Origin: Reticulitermes speratus
Lineage: Eukaryota; Arthropoda; Insecta; Blattodea; Rhinotermitidae
Direction of reading: 5' to 3'
Assembly (NCBI GenBank): GCA_021186555.1
Contig: JAJKFL010000014.1
Span: forward strand, 29,652,033-29,716,032
Length of the DNA: 64,000 nucleotides
Below, piece after piece: positions 11,380 to 22,449 of the stretch (its first letter is position 1; every line of letters starts with the position of its first letter). The position numbers were made by a program, and so were the translations under genes. Below the pieces are notes generated by a model. That model did not search any database, was not told where the DNA came from, and saw only the letters and a program-made list of their open reading frames with translations.

Positions 11380-11530
11380 CCCTGCACACTGAAAGTAGAG
11401 GCAGCAGATTCCTCCGAGACTTTGGTGCCTAACTACCGAACTAACTGGCGTCGCCACCCAAAATACAGTAATCTTCATGGATTTAAGTGGCTCTGGATAG
11501 GGTCCAGTTGCCGGCTGTTGTGAACACGGG
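11380..11530. repeat. Decayed foldback-family arm
   Basis: CTGAAAGTAGAGGC, then TTCCTCCGAGACTTTGGTG, then AACTACCGAACTAAC keep the spacing of a hammerhead arm, but the core bases are mutated (CUGAAAG, GAGA). This is a remnant; the overlapping ORFs are its translation. Confidence 0.45.
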
Positions 11531-11619
11531 AATGAAATTTCGGCTTTCGTCAAAGGTGAGAAATTCTTGATCAGCCGCGCGACTCTCAGCGTTGTGAAAC
11601 GGCACTGCTTCATGGAGTT

Positions 11620-11892
11620 CTTTTTATTGAAGGGCCCCGCAGCAGATGCTACGGACGCACCGCAGCCTTGAGGTTGATTGTGCAACCCTGTGATGAAGAT
11701 GATTGTTTCGTTTTTCCGTGTAATGGAGTACGGGTGGAATGAAATTGACAGGGGTAAACCGAAGTACTCGGAGAAAAACCTGTCCCAGTGCCACTTTGTC
11801 CACCTCAAATCCCAAATTGACCGACCCCGGGATCGAACCCGGGCCTCCGCGATAAGAGGCCGGCGACTAACCGCCTGAGCCATGGCACGGCC
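11620..11892 (-). mobile_element. tRNA-derived SINE, group E
   Basis: On the minus strand: A box region CATGGCTCAGGCGGTTAGTC, B box GGGTTCGATCCC, and a body with TTGGGATTTGAGGTGGACAA and TCCGAGTACTTCGG. A perfect 13-bp duplication (GCTTCATGGAGTT) flanks it at 11607-11619 and 11893-11905, so both ends are defined. The 168-residue minus ORF over it is a shadow. Confidence 0.85.
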
Positions 11893-11905
11893 GCTTCATG
11901 GAGTT

Positions 11906-12369
11906 AGTTACGATGAAATAAATCCGCAGAGTGTGAAAAAAATTGTCGGTGCCAGTCCGCCGCTGTGTATCATTATCAAAACACGTGAACCAGACCGCAT
12001 GGCTCTCTCACACAAACCCGAACAATTTAGGTAAAAGAAATATCCACATTGCGTCATCGTTACTCTCAATTTAGAGACTATTGATGCGGTCCAGGCGCTG
12101 TCCACACCAATTACAGGTACATTCTTTCAGACAGGCCACAGGCAATGGTCTGAAAACTGCACACAGTTCGTGGCTGTCACTTCAGAGCGAGCTCTGTGTG
12201 TCCTGTAAACACGTAACCAACTGAGAAAACACTGACACAAAAGAGTTGTACAACACAGTACAATAAGCTGATACAAGCAAGAAGTGCTTCTATGTAAAAG
12301 TACGGCCTGCTGGAGATTTATTTCAATATTTCCAGGTATTAATTTTGTTTTATTTGTGCTTAATTTAAC
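11906..12369. other. Unique DNA, no feature seen
   Basis: Nothing beyond short chance ORFs. Confidence 0.55.
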
Positions 12370-12382
12370 GTCTTTGGTAGCA

Positions 12383-12673
12383 AATTTTATATTATTCACA
12401 CAGTTTCTTACAATCAATATACACACCAAAAATGCACTTATAAAATATGATTCATAAAACCTTTAAACTCCTGCATGTTTCGGCAAAGGGGTGCCATTCA
12501 CAAGGAGTTATGGAGCAAAGGAATATATGCCTAATACTTTGACTAACATGTTGGGCTTATATTCCTTTGTTTTATAACTCTCTGCGGATGACACCCCCGT
12601 GCCGAAACATGTAGGAGTTTACACTTGTTATGAATTGATTTTATAAGTGCATTTGTTGGTGTATATATTGAAT
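12383..12673. mobile_element. Foldback element (PLE-like) with 13-bp target duplication
   Basis: Inverted arms run from about 12415 inward and from 12670 inward (ACACCAAAAATGCACTTATA against the complement of ATAAGTGCATTTGTTGGTGT), each including ACATGTTTCGG-type sequence. A one-sided extension of about 32 bp containing TTCACACAGTTTCTTAC lies on the left only. Direct repeats GTCTTTGgTAGCA (12370-12382) and GTCTTTGtTAGCA (12674-12686) match at 12 of 13. Both hammerhead regions keep stem II, GAAA, the ACATGT palindrome and AACTCC/GGAGTT stem I pieces but have broken CUGANGA cores. Confidence 0.75.
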
Positions 12674-12689
12674 GTCTTTGTTAGCAGTT

Positions 12690-13490
12690 CATTGTACACA
12701 ACGTGGAATGATTACATGATAGTGAAAAATGAATTAGGAAGGATATGTGAGGAAGCTGACCTAGTCTATTTGAAGCTGTTGTCTCGGCATATGCATGTAG
12801 GGAAATGAAGAATGAAACGAAGGAACAAAGTTGGAGGGTCAGTGTCCTGGCCGAGTTTCGAATTGGGCACCTTCAGAATACAAGTCTGAAGCGTTACCGC
12901 TTTATCCAACTTGCGCGGTGCCGAGTATTAAAAGTACAAGAATGTTAGTGTGCTTCAGTAAATTTCCTTTTTCGAATGCGTTATTCGCTGTTTTGCATAC
13001 CTCAGTAGCATCTTGTTCCCCTATTACGTCTACGAATATGAACATACACAGAGTAATTGTTGTAGTAGGACTGAACACTGCAGAGCCTGCGGTGTCATCC
13101 GTGGCTACAAAGTAACAATGTCGTCCGCTCTACGTCGAGCAGTCCAGTGATGAAACATACGCTCTAAAAGTGCAAATATAATCAGATATAATAATAATAA
13201 TAATAATAATAATCAGAAAGCAATTTTCGTTTTATTTCGTTAAATATACAAGACATCGATACTTTTCACCTTAAAATTGTTAACCATGTCAGAACCAACC
13301 CAGGATGTACAATAATGTCTACCTGGAATGTCTGCCGAGCCAACTCCGAATGTACTCTTTATAATTCTGATTATTTTACACATCAATGATACATGCACTC
13401 ATGCTATAGTCGTGGGTTCTCCTAACGCTTCGAGTTTGCTTCTGTTCGAAGAGAAAATTTGCACTAAAACTCCTCTCTTCTGAGATATTT
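12690..13490. other. Unique DNA with an AAT microsatellite
   Basis: An AATAAT run lies at about 13187-13213; otherwise nothing seen. Confidence 0.55.
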
Positions 13491-13630
13491 AGCCGTACAC
13501 TTTGGTAGAAGTTTACTGACGTTTCAGAAGAACCTACCGCCAAGGCAAAAGAATAAAGTTTTAAGTATACAGGATGTCTGGTGGCTTTATCTCGTAACTT
13601 CAGAGCTAACCTCCTGACCTCATATCCAAG
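13490..13630 (-). repeat. Decayed foldback-family arm
   Basis: On the minus strand, GGTAGGTTCTTCTGAAACGTC and an ACTTT..TATACAGGATG arm follow the family order. The core is destroyed. Confidence 0.35.
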
Positions 13631-14399
13631 AAAAATCTTCTTATCAACATGGGTCCTATTCGTAGCCGTTAGAAAGTGATGGGACTTTGAGCTTTGAACT
13701 TTGCACTTACCATAACCTTCAACACGCTGCATGGCGGACGCATACAACGATTGACAGGTGACATTTACACCAAATGTTTTGGCAAATGAACCGCTAGCAC
13801 CCTTACAAGACATTCCTATCCACACACGCCTTCACATGTGCTACCAATATGATGAGGGACCCGTCCATTTCTGTATGCGTACCAAAACGGGCTGTACTGT
13901 GTATCCAGGACGAAGGCGGCCATTTTGAATACTTCTGGTAAACACACTGTAACGTAGAAGCAAACAGACCCATGTCTTGCATTAACTCATGTGTGTTTTC
14001 TTGCCCATCTATCATTATTCATTCACGTTTCAAAGTCCCGTACCTTTGTAATGGTTACAAATCGGACCCATGTTGATATGATATGTTTGACTCGGTATGA
14101 GGTCAGGAATCTAATCCTGAAATTTTGATATAAGGTCACCGGCCACTGTATATCTAACACGTGAAATATGGTTTCCAGTTTGTAAAACATATCTGCTCTG
14201 GACGCTTAAAGATTGTGAATTTAAAAGAATTAAACTGAGCAGCATATTTTATGTGAATATACGTTTCTTTGTACAGTGATCTACTTTTCAGAGAAGTGGC
14301 AGTACTTCCATAAATGTTCACGCATAATAGATGTTGGACAAATAACAGTAACGGTGCGGCTATGAGACCTGACTTCCTCACAGCGATGAATACAAAGAT
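13631..14399. other. Unique DNA, no feature seen
   Basis: The 149- and 70-residue minus ORFs here partly translate the decayed arm; I see no domain in them. Confidence 0.5.
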
Positions 14400-14490
14400 T
14401 ACAGACTGCTGAGGTGTTGCGTGCTGTAATTTGGTAGATAGGCACCGATGTTTCGGAGGAACCTACTATCCACCTGAAGTCCGTAATCTG
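14400..14490 (-). repeat. Decayed foldback-family arm
   Basis: The minus strand reads GTAGGTTCCTCCGAAACATC and then an ATCTACCAAAT segment. The stem II 3' strand and GAAA are kept, but the CUGANGA core has become CUUCAGG. Confidence 0.4.
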
Positions 14491-15229
14491 AAAAAGTAAA
14501 TTTTCTGAATTATTGAATTTAATCGAAACATTTATTTTAGTTTCAGAAATGAAATATGTTGACGGAACGGCGGTCACAACCTTTCCCATGTAAGTTAACT
14601 TTGAGAAGAGATCATTAATAACTAATTAAATAGTAGGGCTAGGATAGGTGACACGTTCAGAAAGAATAAATCGCGGAATGTACAGAGTACGAAGGAACAG
14701 TGCTAAGTAGTTACAGTGCAGAATAATGCTGTGCTGGTACAGGATATGTTGGAAAGTGTTAAAAGAGTTTTGACATACCCTGTGTTTGGTGCTGACATTA
14801 CGCAAAGCATGGCTAAATTTCAGTAGGACTTTACTTGCGCTTACATTCCTCAATACCGTGGAATATGTCGATAATAACAGTGCTTTTAAGCTGTGACTTC
14901 ATATCAAACTTTCGTCGTAATATATACATATATTGTGCATGGATAACAGAAGGCCTATAAAGTAACAACTCTCTGGAGAGATTAAAGCCCTCTGGTAGCT
15001 GATGTCAGTTTTATCGCGTGCCATTATTTGGAGCCCTTTCCGAAATATCACAAGAAAGTGGGAACTTGTAATTGAGAGCCTAGGACATTAAGTTTAAATA
15101 ATGTTACGTTCCATTGTCCCCACGGAGACAGATAATGCGAGCGGCACTCTATGAATAATGAATTAACCGACCCCATTTTCATCACACCTCAGCAGGAAGG
15201 ACCGAGGCAATGTAACTTTGACTCACCAG
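14491..15229. other. Unique DNA, no feature seen
   Basis: Nothing identified. Confidence 0.55.
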
Positions 15230-16250
15230 AAATAAGACGCTACATGTTACTGACATGTTACGTGTTACTGACAGTCATATTACTATGTGTTCCGTGCATG
15301 AATGTTACTAATCTAACATGAATGTTACTACGTTACTGACATGAATGTTAATGAGTGTTACTGACATTTATGTTAGTACGTGTTCCGTACACGAATGTTA
15401 ATAATGTTACTAACATGAACGCTACTACGTGTTACTGACATTCATGTGACCACGTGTTCCGAACACAATATTACTGACATGAATGTTACTTAATGTTACT
15501 GGCATGAATGTTGTTAATACGTGTTACTGACTTTCATATTACTATGTGTTCCGTACATGAATGTTACTAATCTAACATGAATGTTACTACGTTACTGACA
15601 TGAATGTTAATGAGTGTTACTGACTTTTATGTTAGTACGTGTTCCGTACACGAATGTTAATAATGTTACTAACATGAACGCTACTACGTGTTACTGACAT
15701 TCATGTGACCACGTGTTCCGTACACAAATATTACTGACATGAATGTTACTTAATATTACTGGCATGAATGTTGTTAATACGTGTTACTGACATTCATATT
15801 ACTATGTGTTCCGTACATGAATGTTACGAATCTAACATGAATGTTACTACGTTACTGACATGAATGTTAATGAGTGTTACTGACTTTTATGTTAGTACGT
15901 GTTCCGTACACGAATGTTAATAATGTTACTAACATGAACGCTACTACGTGTTACTGACATTCATGTGACCACGTGTTCCGTACACAAATATTACTGACAT
16001 GAATGTTACTTAATGTTACTGGCATGAATGTTGTTAATACGTGTTACTGACCTTCAAGTTACTACGCGTTCCTTACATGAATGGTACAAGTTACTACGTG
16101 TTCCTTACATGAATGGTACTAATGTTAGTACGATCGACGTCACTAATATGCATGTTAGCGTGCGTTACCAAGAATATTATTACGCGCAACTAACATGAAT
16201 GTTACTAGTGGTTACTAACATGAATACCTCTACGTGTTAGTAGCATTAAT
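15230..16250. repeat. Satellite with 260-bp higher-order unit
   Basis: A short monomer of roughly 24-29 bp centred on TTACTGACATGAATGTTACT is repeated with variants. These are organised into a higher-order unit: the variant ACTATGTGTTCC recurs at 15282, 15541 and 15801, so the period is 259-260 bp. Three near-identical higher-order copies are followed by a more diverged tail to about 16250. There is no open frame. Confidence 0.85.
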
Positions 16251-16422
16251 GTTGCTATGTTACCGAATAATTCTGCGTATTGTGGAGGTAACTGGTTCGA
16301 ATCTAGGCTAGGACACTGACTGCTCTGTGTGAGCTTTTCGTGTATTCCTCAGTCCATGTAAGAAACTGCCAGGGCAGTACTACGATAAGCCACTGCCACT
16401 GCTTTTCAGATCATGTTCATTC

Positions 16423-18042
16423 GATCATTATGTATCACAGTGCCACTCGACGCTTCTTCTTACAGATACTAACAACGATCATTATGTATCACAGTGCCAC
16501 TCGACGCTTCTTCTTACAGATACTAACAACGATCATTATGTATCACAGTGCCACTCGACGCTTCTTCTTACAGATACTAACAACGATCATTATGTATCAC
16601 AGTGCCACTCGACGCTTCTTCTTACAGATACTAACAACGATCATTATGTATCACAGTGCCACTCGACGCTTCTTCTTACAGATACTAACAACGATCATTA
16701 TGTATCACAGTGCCACTCGACGCTTCTTCTTACAGATACTAACAACGATCATTATGTATCACAGTGCCACTCGACGCTTCTTCTTACAGATACTAACAAC
16801 GATCATTATGTATCACAGTGCCACTCGACGCTTCTTCTTACAGATACTAACAACGATCATTATGTATCACAGTGCCACTCGACGCTTCTTCTTACAGATA
16901 CTAACAACGATCATTATGTATCACAGTGCCACTCGACGCTTCTTCTTACAGATACTAACAACGATCATTATGTATCACAGTGCCACTCGACGCTTCTTCT
17001 TACAGATACTAACAACGATCATTATGTATCACAGTGCCACTCGACGCTTCTTCTTACAGATACTAACAACGATCATTATGTATCACAGTGCCACTCGACG
17101 CTTCTTCTTACAGATACTAAGAACGATCATTATGTATCACAGTGCCACTCGACGCTTCTTTTTACAGATACTAAGAACGATCATTATGTATCACAGTGCC
17201 ACTCGACGCTTCTTCTTACAGATACTAACAACGATCATTATGTATCACAGTGCCACTCGACGCTTCTTCTTACAGATACTAACAACGATCATTATGTATC
17301 ACAGTGCCACTCGACGCTTCTTCTTACAGATACTAACAACGATCATTATGTATCACAGTGCCACTCGACGCTTCTTCTTACAGATACTAACAACGATCAT
17401 TATGTATCACAGTGCCACTCGACGCTTCTTCTTACAGATACTAACAACGATCATTATGTATCACAGTGCCACTCGACGCTTCTTCTTACAGATACTAACA
17501 ACGATCATTATGTATCACAGTGCCACTCGACGCTTCTTCTTACAGATACTAACAACGATCATTATGTATCACAGTGCCACTCGACGCTTCTTCTTACAGA
17601 TACTAACAACGATCATTATGTATCACAGTGCCACTCGACGCTTCTTCTTACAGATACTAACAACGATCATTATGTATCACAGTGCCACTCGACGCTTCTT
17701 CTTACAGATACTAACAACGATCATTATGTATCACAGTGCCACTCGACGCTTCTTCTTACAGATACTAACAACGATCATTATGTATCACAGTGCCACTCGA
17801 CGCTTCTTCTTACAGATACTAACAACGATCATTATGTATCACAGTGCCACTCGACGCTTCTTCTTACAGATACTAAGAACGATCATTATGTATCACAGTG
17901 CCACTCGACGCTTCTTCTTACAGATACTAACAACGATCATTATGTATCACAGTGCCACTCGACGCTTCTTCTTACAGATACTAACAACGATCATTATGTA
18001 TCACAGTGCCACTCGACGCTTCTTCTTACAGATACTAACAAC
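16423..18042. repeat. 54-bp tandem array, 30 near-identical copies
   Basis: The unit starts GATCATTATGTATCACAG, contains CTCGACGCTTCTTCTTACAG, and ends ATACTAACAAC. From the first unit at 16423 to the degenerate last start at 18043 is exactly 30 x 54 bp. Copies 13, 14 and 27 carry C to G in the last triplet, and copy 14 also has C to T in the pyrimidine tract; otherwise I see no differences. Because 54 is divisible by three, one frame stays open for 575 residues (16340-18067, an 18-residue repeat). I do not treat that as a gene. Confidence 0.95.
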
Positions 18043-18104
18043 GATCTTTATGTTCTCATGGCAGTGAGTGTTAAGGTTACAGCCTTGTGGTGTAGCAAAC
18101 CGAT

Positions 18105-18215
18105 AGACAGACGCCTAAGTTTCGGTAAAAGCTGCTGTCATCTTCAGGGTAAAAATATAAATTGAAGTTTCAGGTATGAATTTCCTCCGAAACGTTAACA
18201 CATAAATGCAAAAAC
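18105..18215 (-). repeat. Decayed foldback-family arm
   Basis: The minus strand reads ACCCTGAAGATGAC, then TTACCGAAACTTAGG. The core CUGAAGA and GAAA are present, but the stem II strands no longer pair. Confidence 0.4.
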
Positions 18216-18376
18216 GCCCAGCCTCACACCTCAACGACTGCGGTATTAATTTGCAGGTAATCCTTTCTTCGGCGAATTTGGTGAGATGAACAGTGCATAG
18301 GCCTGCTGTAAACATGTAACAATTTCTAAACATGTAATGTTAGAAGAGAAATCAATTTTTCTGCTATGCTAAAATA

Positions 18377-18690
18377 GTGGGTATGTATGTATATACGTAT
18401 GTATTATGTATGTATGTATTATTTGTGTATGTATGTATATACGTATGTATTATGTATGTATGTATGTATGTATGTATTATTTGTGTATGTATATGTATTA
18501 TGTATGTATTATGTTTGTATATATGTATGTATGGATGTAAGTATGTATGTATATGTATTATGTATGTATGTGTTTGTATGTATGTATGTATGCATGTATG
18601 TATTGTGTATGTATGTATGTATATATATATATGCGTATGTATGTACGTATGTATGTACGTATCTATGCATTATGTATATGTACTTATGTA
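18377..18690. repeat. TATG/TGTA microsatellite tract
   Basis: About 300 bp of imperfect ATGT repeats with interspersed TTATG. Three overlapping ORFs rich in M, Y, V and C translate it and are not genes. Confidence 0.9.
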
Positions 18691-18734
18691 GACGTGATAC
18701 ACATTCCGTTCATTAGAAATATGTTTATTTTGTC

Positions 18735-18774
18735 TAATTCCAACTAATTGCACTTGTAAAATTAGTTGGAATTA
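18735..18774. repeat. Perfect 15-bp inverted repeat
   Basis: TAATTCCAACTAATT and its exact complement are separated by 10 nt. The hairpin is AT-rich with no U tract, and its role is unknown. Confidence 0.7.
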
Positions 18775-20000
18775 TATATAATGAATATACGATATATGTA
18801 CATATTCGTGTTTATGTATTTACATAAATTAAAAAATGAACGGTAAAATTACTTTTATGATAATGTTTGTACAACTGTGACTGTGTAACGATACAGAGTT
18901 TAGTGAGTTGCGTTACGAACTGTACTTCAGGTGCAGCCAACAATAGTGGCACAGTCCGAACTGTTCCGGTGTGCCCGTGAAAATATTAGCATATCCATAA
19001 AAATTTCTTAGTTGTTTGTTCACGATTATAAAGCACGTGTTTATTTTTGCCCTATGAGCTAAGTCTATGTACAGTGTCGAAAATTTGTAAATCCTTATAC
19101 AGAAAGTTTTTTGAAAGCGGAAACTACGCACACGGCAAATTTATCAGGCGCATTTTGACCCAACCACGGCAGTGCTGTAGCAACGTTTGCGCTACGGCGT
19201 CATCTGAATGCAGTCACACACTGTACAATCACGTTTCACGTGCTGGATGTCAGATATATAATTATTGTTTTTTTCCATCAATACGCAGTAAAGTGCAATA
19301 CAGAGATTGTTTTACTGTGCAAGCGCAAAGAATAAACACCATAAAAAGTGTCGTAGTAAATTTATACGTCTGCAGGCCTGTCTGTCGGTTTCTTTCAAAT
19401 TAACAACATACATAAAGAAAATCAACACGTTTCGAAAGCTGTTTCTTATTCAGGAAAACGTGAGAGCGAAACTTGCGTGTCCTTCCAGAAGTAAAATGCG
19501 ATGGTACTAGAGGGCAATTAAAAGCATGTCCATGAAAATTTTTAAGACGCTTATCCCAGGAAATCGGTTTATAAAAACAGTCTGTACACGCAACCACAAT
19601 ATTATGTTGTGTACTATCACACAAATTTTCAGTTCTGCAAAAATGCCAGTCCCTGCTCCTCAGTACGGTTTTGTGACTGGTTTTTTTGAAACAGTTATAA
19701 TGATTACGTTGGTCTGTTGTTAGCTTTTATTTACATATGACGTTACTGAAATGATCACGTAAATATTCAAAATAACAGACACTGTTCGGCAGATTGTTCT
19801 CCCCCTTCCCCCCCCCCCACACACACACACAGAACAAATATAAAGATACCATCGTGCGTGCACTACAGAAAATTTCTAGACAAGAACGTCAGAACTTTTA
19901 ATAATCTGCTCAGCAGGTGTGAAGAATATGTGGGAAGCGAAGCGTACCATTTCCAAGGCCTGTCCTAACATGTGATGAGGTCTAATATAGGGTATATAGT
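18775..20000. other. Unique DNA with a C/CA tract
   Basis: A CCCCC...CACACA tract lies at about 19799-19831. ORFs of 65-118 residues overlap on both strands without recognisable motifs. Confidence 0.5.
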
Positions 20001-20007
20001 GGAGCTT

Positions 20008-20212
20008 CGTTATTTGAGGCTTCCGCCGCGATATAGACGAGATCTGCGCTCTTCTGGGATATTGCGCAGCGTCGACTGTAATCCTTTACCGACGTTTCGG
20101 GACAACGTATAGGTCCCATCTTCAAGGGTCAAGAAGTCCAAGAAGAAGAAGAAGGGGTTACCATTCGTCGCTGCGTAATACCCCAAAAGAGAGCAGATCT
20201 CCCATAGTGAAG
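20008..20212. mobile_element. Foldback element, right hammerhead arm lost
   Basis: The left end has the one-sided extension GAGGCTTCCGCCGCGATATA, then arm sequence GCGCTCTTCTGGGATATTGC and a hammerhead-derived region at 20086-20135. The right end carries only the outer part of the inverted arm (CGCTGCGTAAT, GAGAGCAGATCT), separated by an AAG-rich stretch. Flanks ATAGTGGAGCTTCG and ATAGTGAAGGTTG may be a decayed target duplication. Confidence 0.6.
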
Positions 20213-20776
20213 GTTGTTTATACAGATTCTATGAGCGGGTTTGTAGATTCTGTCAGCAGGTTCCGCGCCCAGCTGAAAACCCTGTAGCATGTTTATGTGT
20301 TACATCAGTTGAGGAGTTCGGGTTTTAAACGGTAAGGAAGAACGTATGTGAGGAAGTCAGTAAGTGCGTGATGTTCTTTGAGCATTTTCAGGAGATGAAA
20401 TGTGGAGCGAAATTTTTTGTAAAAATATCTTAACGTGAGAGCACAATGTTAAAACATAATCGTAAATTCAGTAGTTTAATTCGAACCGTTTCCAAGATCC
20501 GTGCAACGCTCCCTGTGAATTACAAGCTTCAGCAATCTTTCCGTCACACATTAAAGGTTGGCGACCCCCTGGATTGTGGCGTAGGTATGCAACTCGCGAT
20601 GCGCTTCAGAAAACATTCTGAATAATAAGAGAAAGAATGGAGTGACAGGGATGTCTGTCACTGAAACGGAAATATAAGAAAAAGCAGGTTCATATTCAAA
20701 GCAACATTAATACCTCTTAATGGAAGATCGATTTTGAAAGGAAAAACGAGAACAATTACATAGGACTCTGAATCAA
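20213..20776. other. Unique DNA, no feature seen
   Basis: Nothing identified. Confidence 0.5.
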
Positions 20777-20785
20777 TAAAATATG

Positions 20786-20952
20786 CGAGATCTGCGCTCT
20801 TCTGGGATATTACGCGGCGTCGTGTAGTAATTTACCGACGTTTCGGGGCAACGTATCGGTCCCATCTTCACGGGTCAAGAGTCTGAGAAAGACTCTTGAC
20901 CCGTGAAGAGCACAGATCTCATCGACATCGCGGCGGAAGCCTGAAATGAAAG
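20786..20952. mobile_element. Foldback element with 9-bp target duplication
   Basis: The left arm contains GTTTCGGGGCAACGTATCGG and CCCATCTTCACGGGTC. The right arm inverts it from GACCCGTGAAGA but is internally deleted, jumping to the outer arm GCACAGATCTCATCG. The one-sided extension CATCGCGGCGGAAGCCTGAAA is on the right. TAAAATATG flanks it at 20777-20785 and 20953-20961. Confidence 0.7.
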
Positions 20953-21019
20953 TAAAATATGTGTTGCTTAACGTCTGTCTTCAGGAAAGAATACGGGAAG
21001 ATCAGGTGGCTCTGAAAGT

Positions 21020-21250
21020 TCAGTAACCATTTATCAAACTGCACGGCGTCACGTTCCAGAAGACTCTTTCTTTGGAAAATTTGGTCACTCGTAGTCTCAT
21101 TTTCAATGTGTAACTGGAGCTATTTACTCTGGAGTAAAACGGCTGGGAAGTGAAGCTGACCACAAATTTCCACATCGTGCCGAGATGAAGAATGAGAGGA
21201 GCTATAACTTCATTCCTGTATACTCCGCCTTGTGCACAGGTATGACTTGA
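21020..21250. repeat. Foldback-arm fragment followed by SINE 3' fragment
   Basis: The piece 21025-21068 (TTTATCAAACTGCACGGCGT) matches the outer arm of the foldback family. From about 21115, TGGGAAGTGAAGCTGACCAC matches the 3' part of SINE groups D and F. Neither has a promoter head. Confidence 0.45.
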
Positions 21251-21282
21251 CATTTACTCTATTTATGGAGCCATATCGCCGT

Positions 21283-21284
<2 letters not shown>

Positions 21285-21315
<31 letters not shown>
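21285..21315. repeat. AAT microsatellite
   Basis: About ten AAT units. Confidence 0.85.
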
Positions 21316-21464
21316 CTTTTATTTAAAGTTGACTCTTTCTGCACGTAGGTGAAACATGAAACAAATCCAGGATTCGCATATTTAAAGGACTACTGAAAAT
21401 TTTCTTACAATTGAATACTTCTCGTATTATGTGTGGTTATGTAAAACTGAATCGTGAGCCGAAA

Positions 21465-21725
21465 TAACGTAGGCGGTGTACTGACTAGGCTACGGGCATG
21501 ACCTCCGAGGAGGTGTGGGTCGATTCCCGGCAGGGGTAACTGATATATATGTCTCGTCCAAAGCATCTTTTATCCGGCTATGCGCTCCACCTAGCCTTTT
21601 ATTCAGTGGGCACACGAGGCCCTTTATCTGGAGATGAAATGACCGGGGTGTAAAGCTGACCACACACCCCATCCAGTGCCAAGGATAAGGATGCCTGGAG
21701 CCACACTTCCACTCTCCCACATGCC
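21465..21725 (+). mobile_element. tRNA-derived SINE, group F
   Basis: The A box-like region is TAGGCGGTGTACTGACTAGG and the B box-like region is GTGGGTCGATTCCC. The body is ATGAAATGACCGGGGTGTAA, then TGCCAAGGATAAGGATGCCT. A related copy lies at 36925-37200 on the minus strand. The ends are not fixed by a target duplication. Confidence 0.6.
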
Positions 21726-21829
21726 CTCAACATGTCGTGTGCATGGACAGCTTTAAAACGTTTGTAAAATTGAATCGCAAGTTGGCAGTTGGTAATGTGT
21801 TGGAGAGATATGAGATGTGAAATGTATGG

Positions 21830-22440
21830 GAGATAGGAGAGATGTGAAAGACCTGAGAGATGTGACAGGGATGTGAAAGCGTGAGAGGCGTGACAGATGT
21901 GGGAGATGTGAAAGAGTGAAGATATGAGAGGCGTGACAGATGTGGGAGATGTGAAAGAGACGTGAAAGATATGAGAGGCGTGACAGATGTGGGAGATGTG
22001 AAAGAGACGTGAAAGATATGAGAGGCGTGACAGATGTGGGAGATGTGAAAGACTAAGATAGAGAGGCATGACAGATCTGGGAGATGTGAAAGATATGAGA
22101 GGCATGACTTATGTGGAGATGTGAAGAGACTGTGAAAGATATGAGAGGCGTGACAGATGTGGGAGATGTGAAAGAGACGTGAAAGATATGAGAGGCGTGA
22201 CTATGTGGGAGATGTGAAAGAGACGTGAAAATATTAGAGGCGTGACAGAAGTGGGAGATGTGAAAGAGACGTGAAAGATATGAGAGGCGTGACAGAAGTG
22301 GGGATGTGAAAGAGACGTGAAAGATATGAGAGGCGTGACAGAAGTGGGAGATGTGAAAGAGACGTGAAAGATATGAGAGGCGTGACAGAAGTGGGAGATG
22401 TTAAAGAGACGTGAAAAATATGAGAGGCATGACAAATTTG
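21830..22440. repeat. 47-bp minisatellite
   Basis: About 12-13 copies of a unit built from GAGATGTGAAAGAGACGTGA and AAGATATGAGAGGCGTGACA. Copy starts such as 21944 and 21991 are 47 bp apart. Copies differ by small deletions. Two long minus-strand ORFs (168 and 108 residues) are its translation. Confidence 0.9.
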
Positions 22441-22449
22441 AGAGATGTG

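Noticed and set aside
15230..16250. CRISPR array
   Set aside because: No constant repeat with unique spacers; spacers are themselves repeats, and the genome context is animal.
16423..16600. 54-bp unit derived from the foldback outer arm (both can be read as YxxxTRR-like peptides)
   Set aside because: Nucleotide similarity is weak and needs a gap; I could not support common origin.
16340..18067. 575-residue ORF as a real repetitive protein gene
   Set aside because: It is the in-frame translation of a 54-bp satellite; nothing non-repetitive of gene-like character flanks it, and nucleotide identity shows no codon bias.
18377..18747. Tyrosine/methionine/cysteine-rich ORFs
   Set aside because: Translation of the TATG microsatellite.
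21599..22435. Minus-strand ORFs of 168 and 108 residues rich in S, H and F
   Set aside because: Translation of the 47-bp minisatellite.
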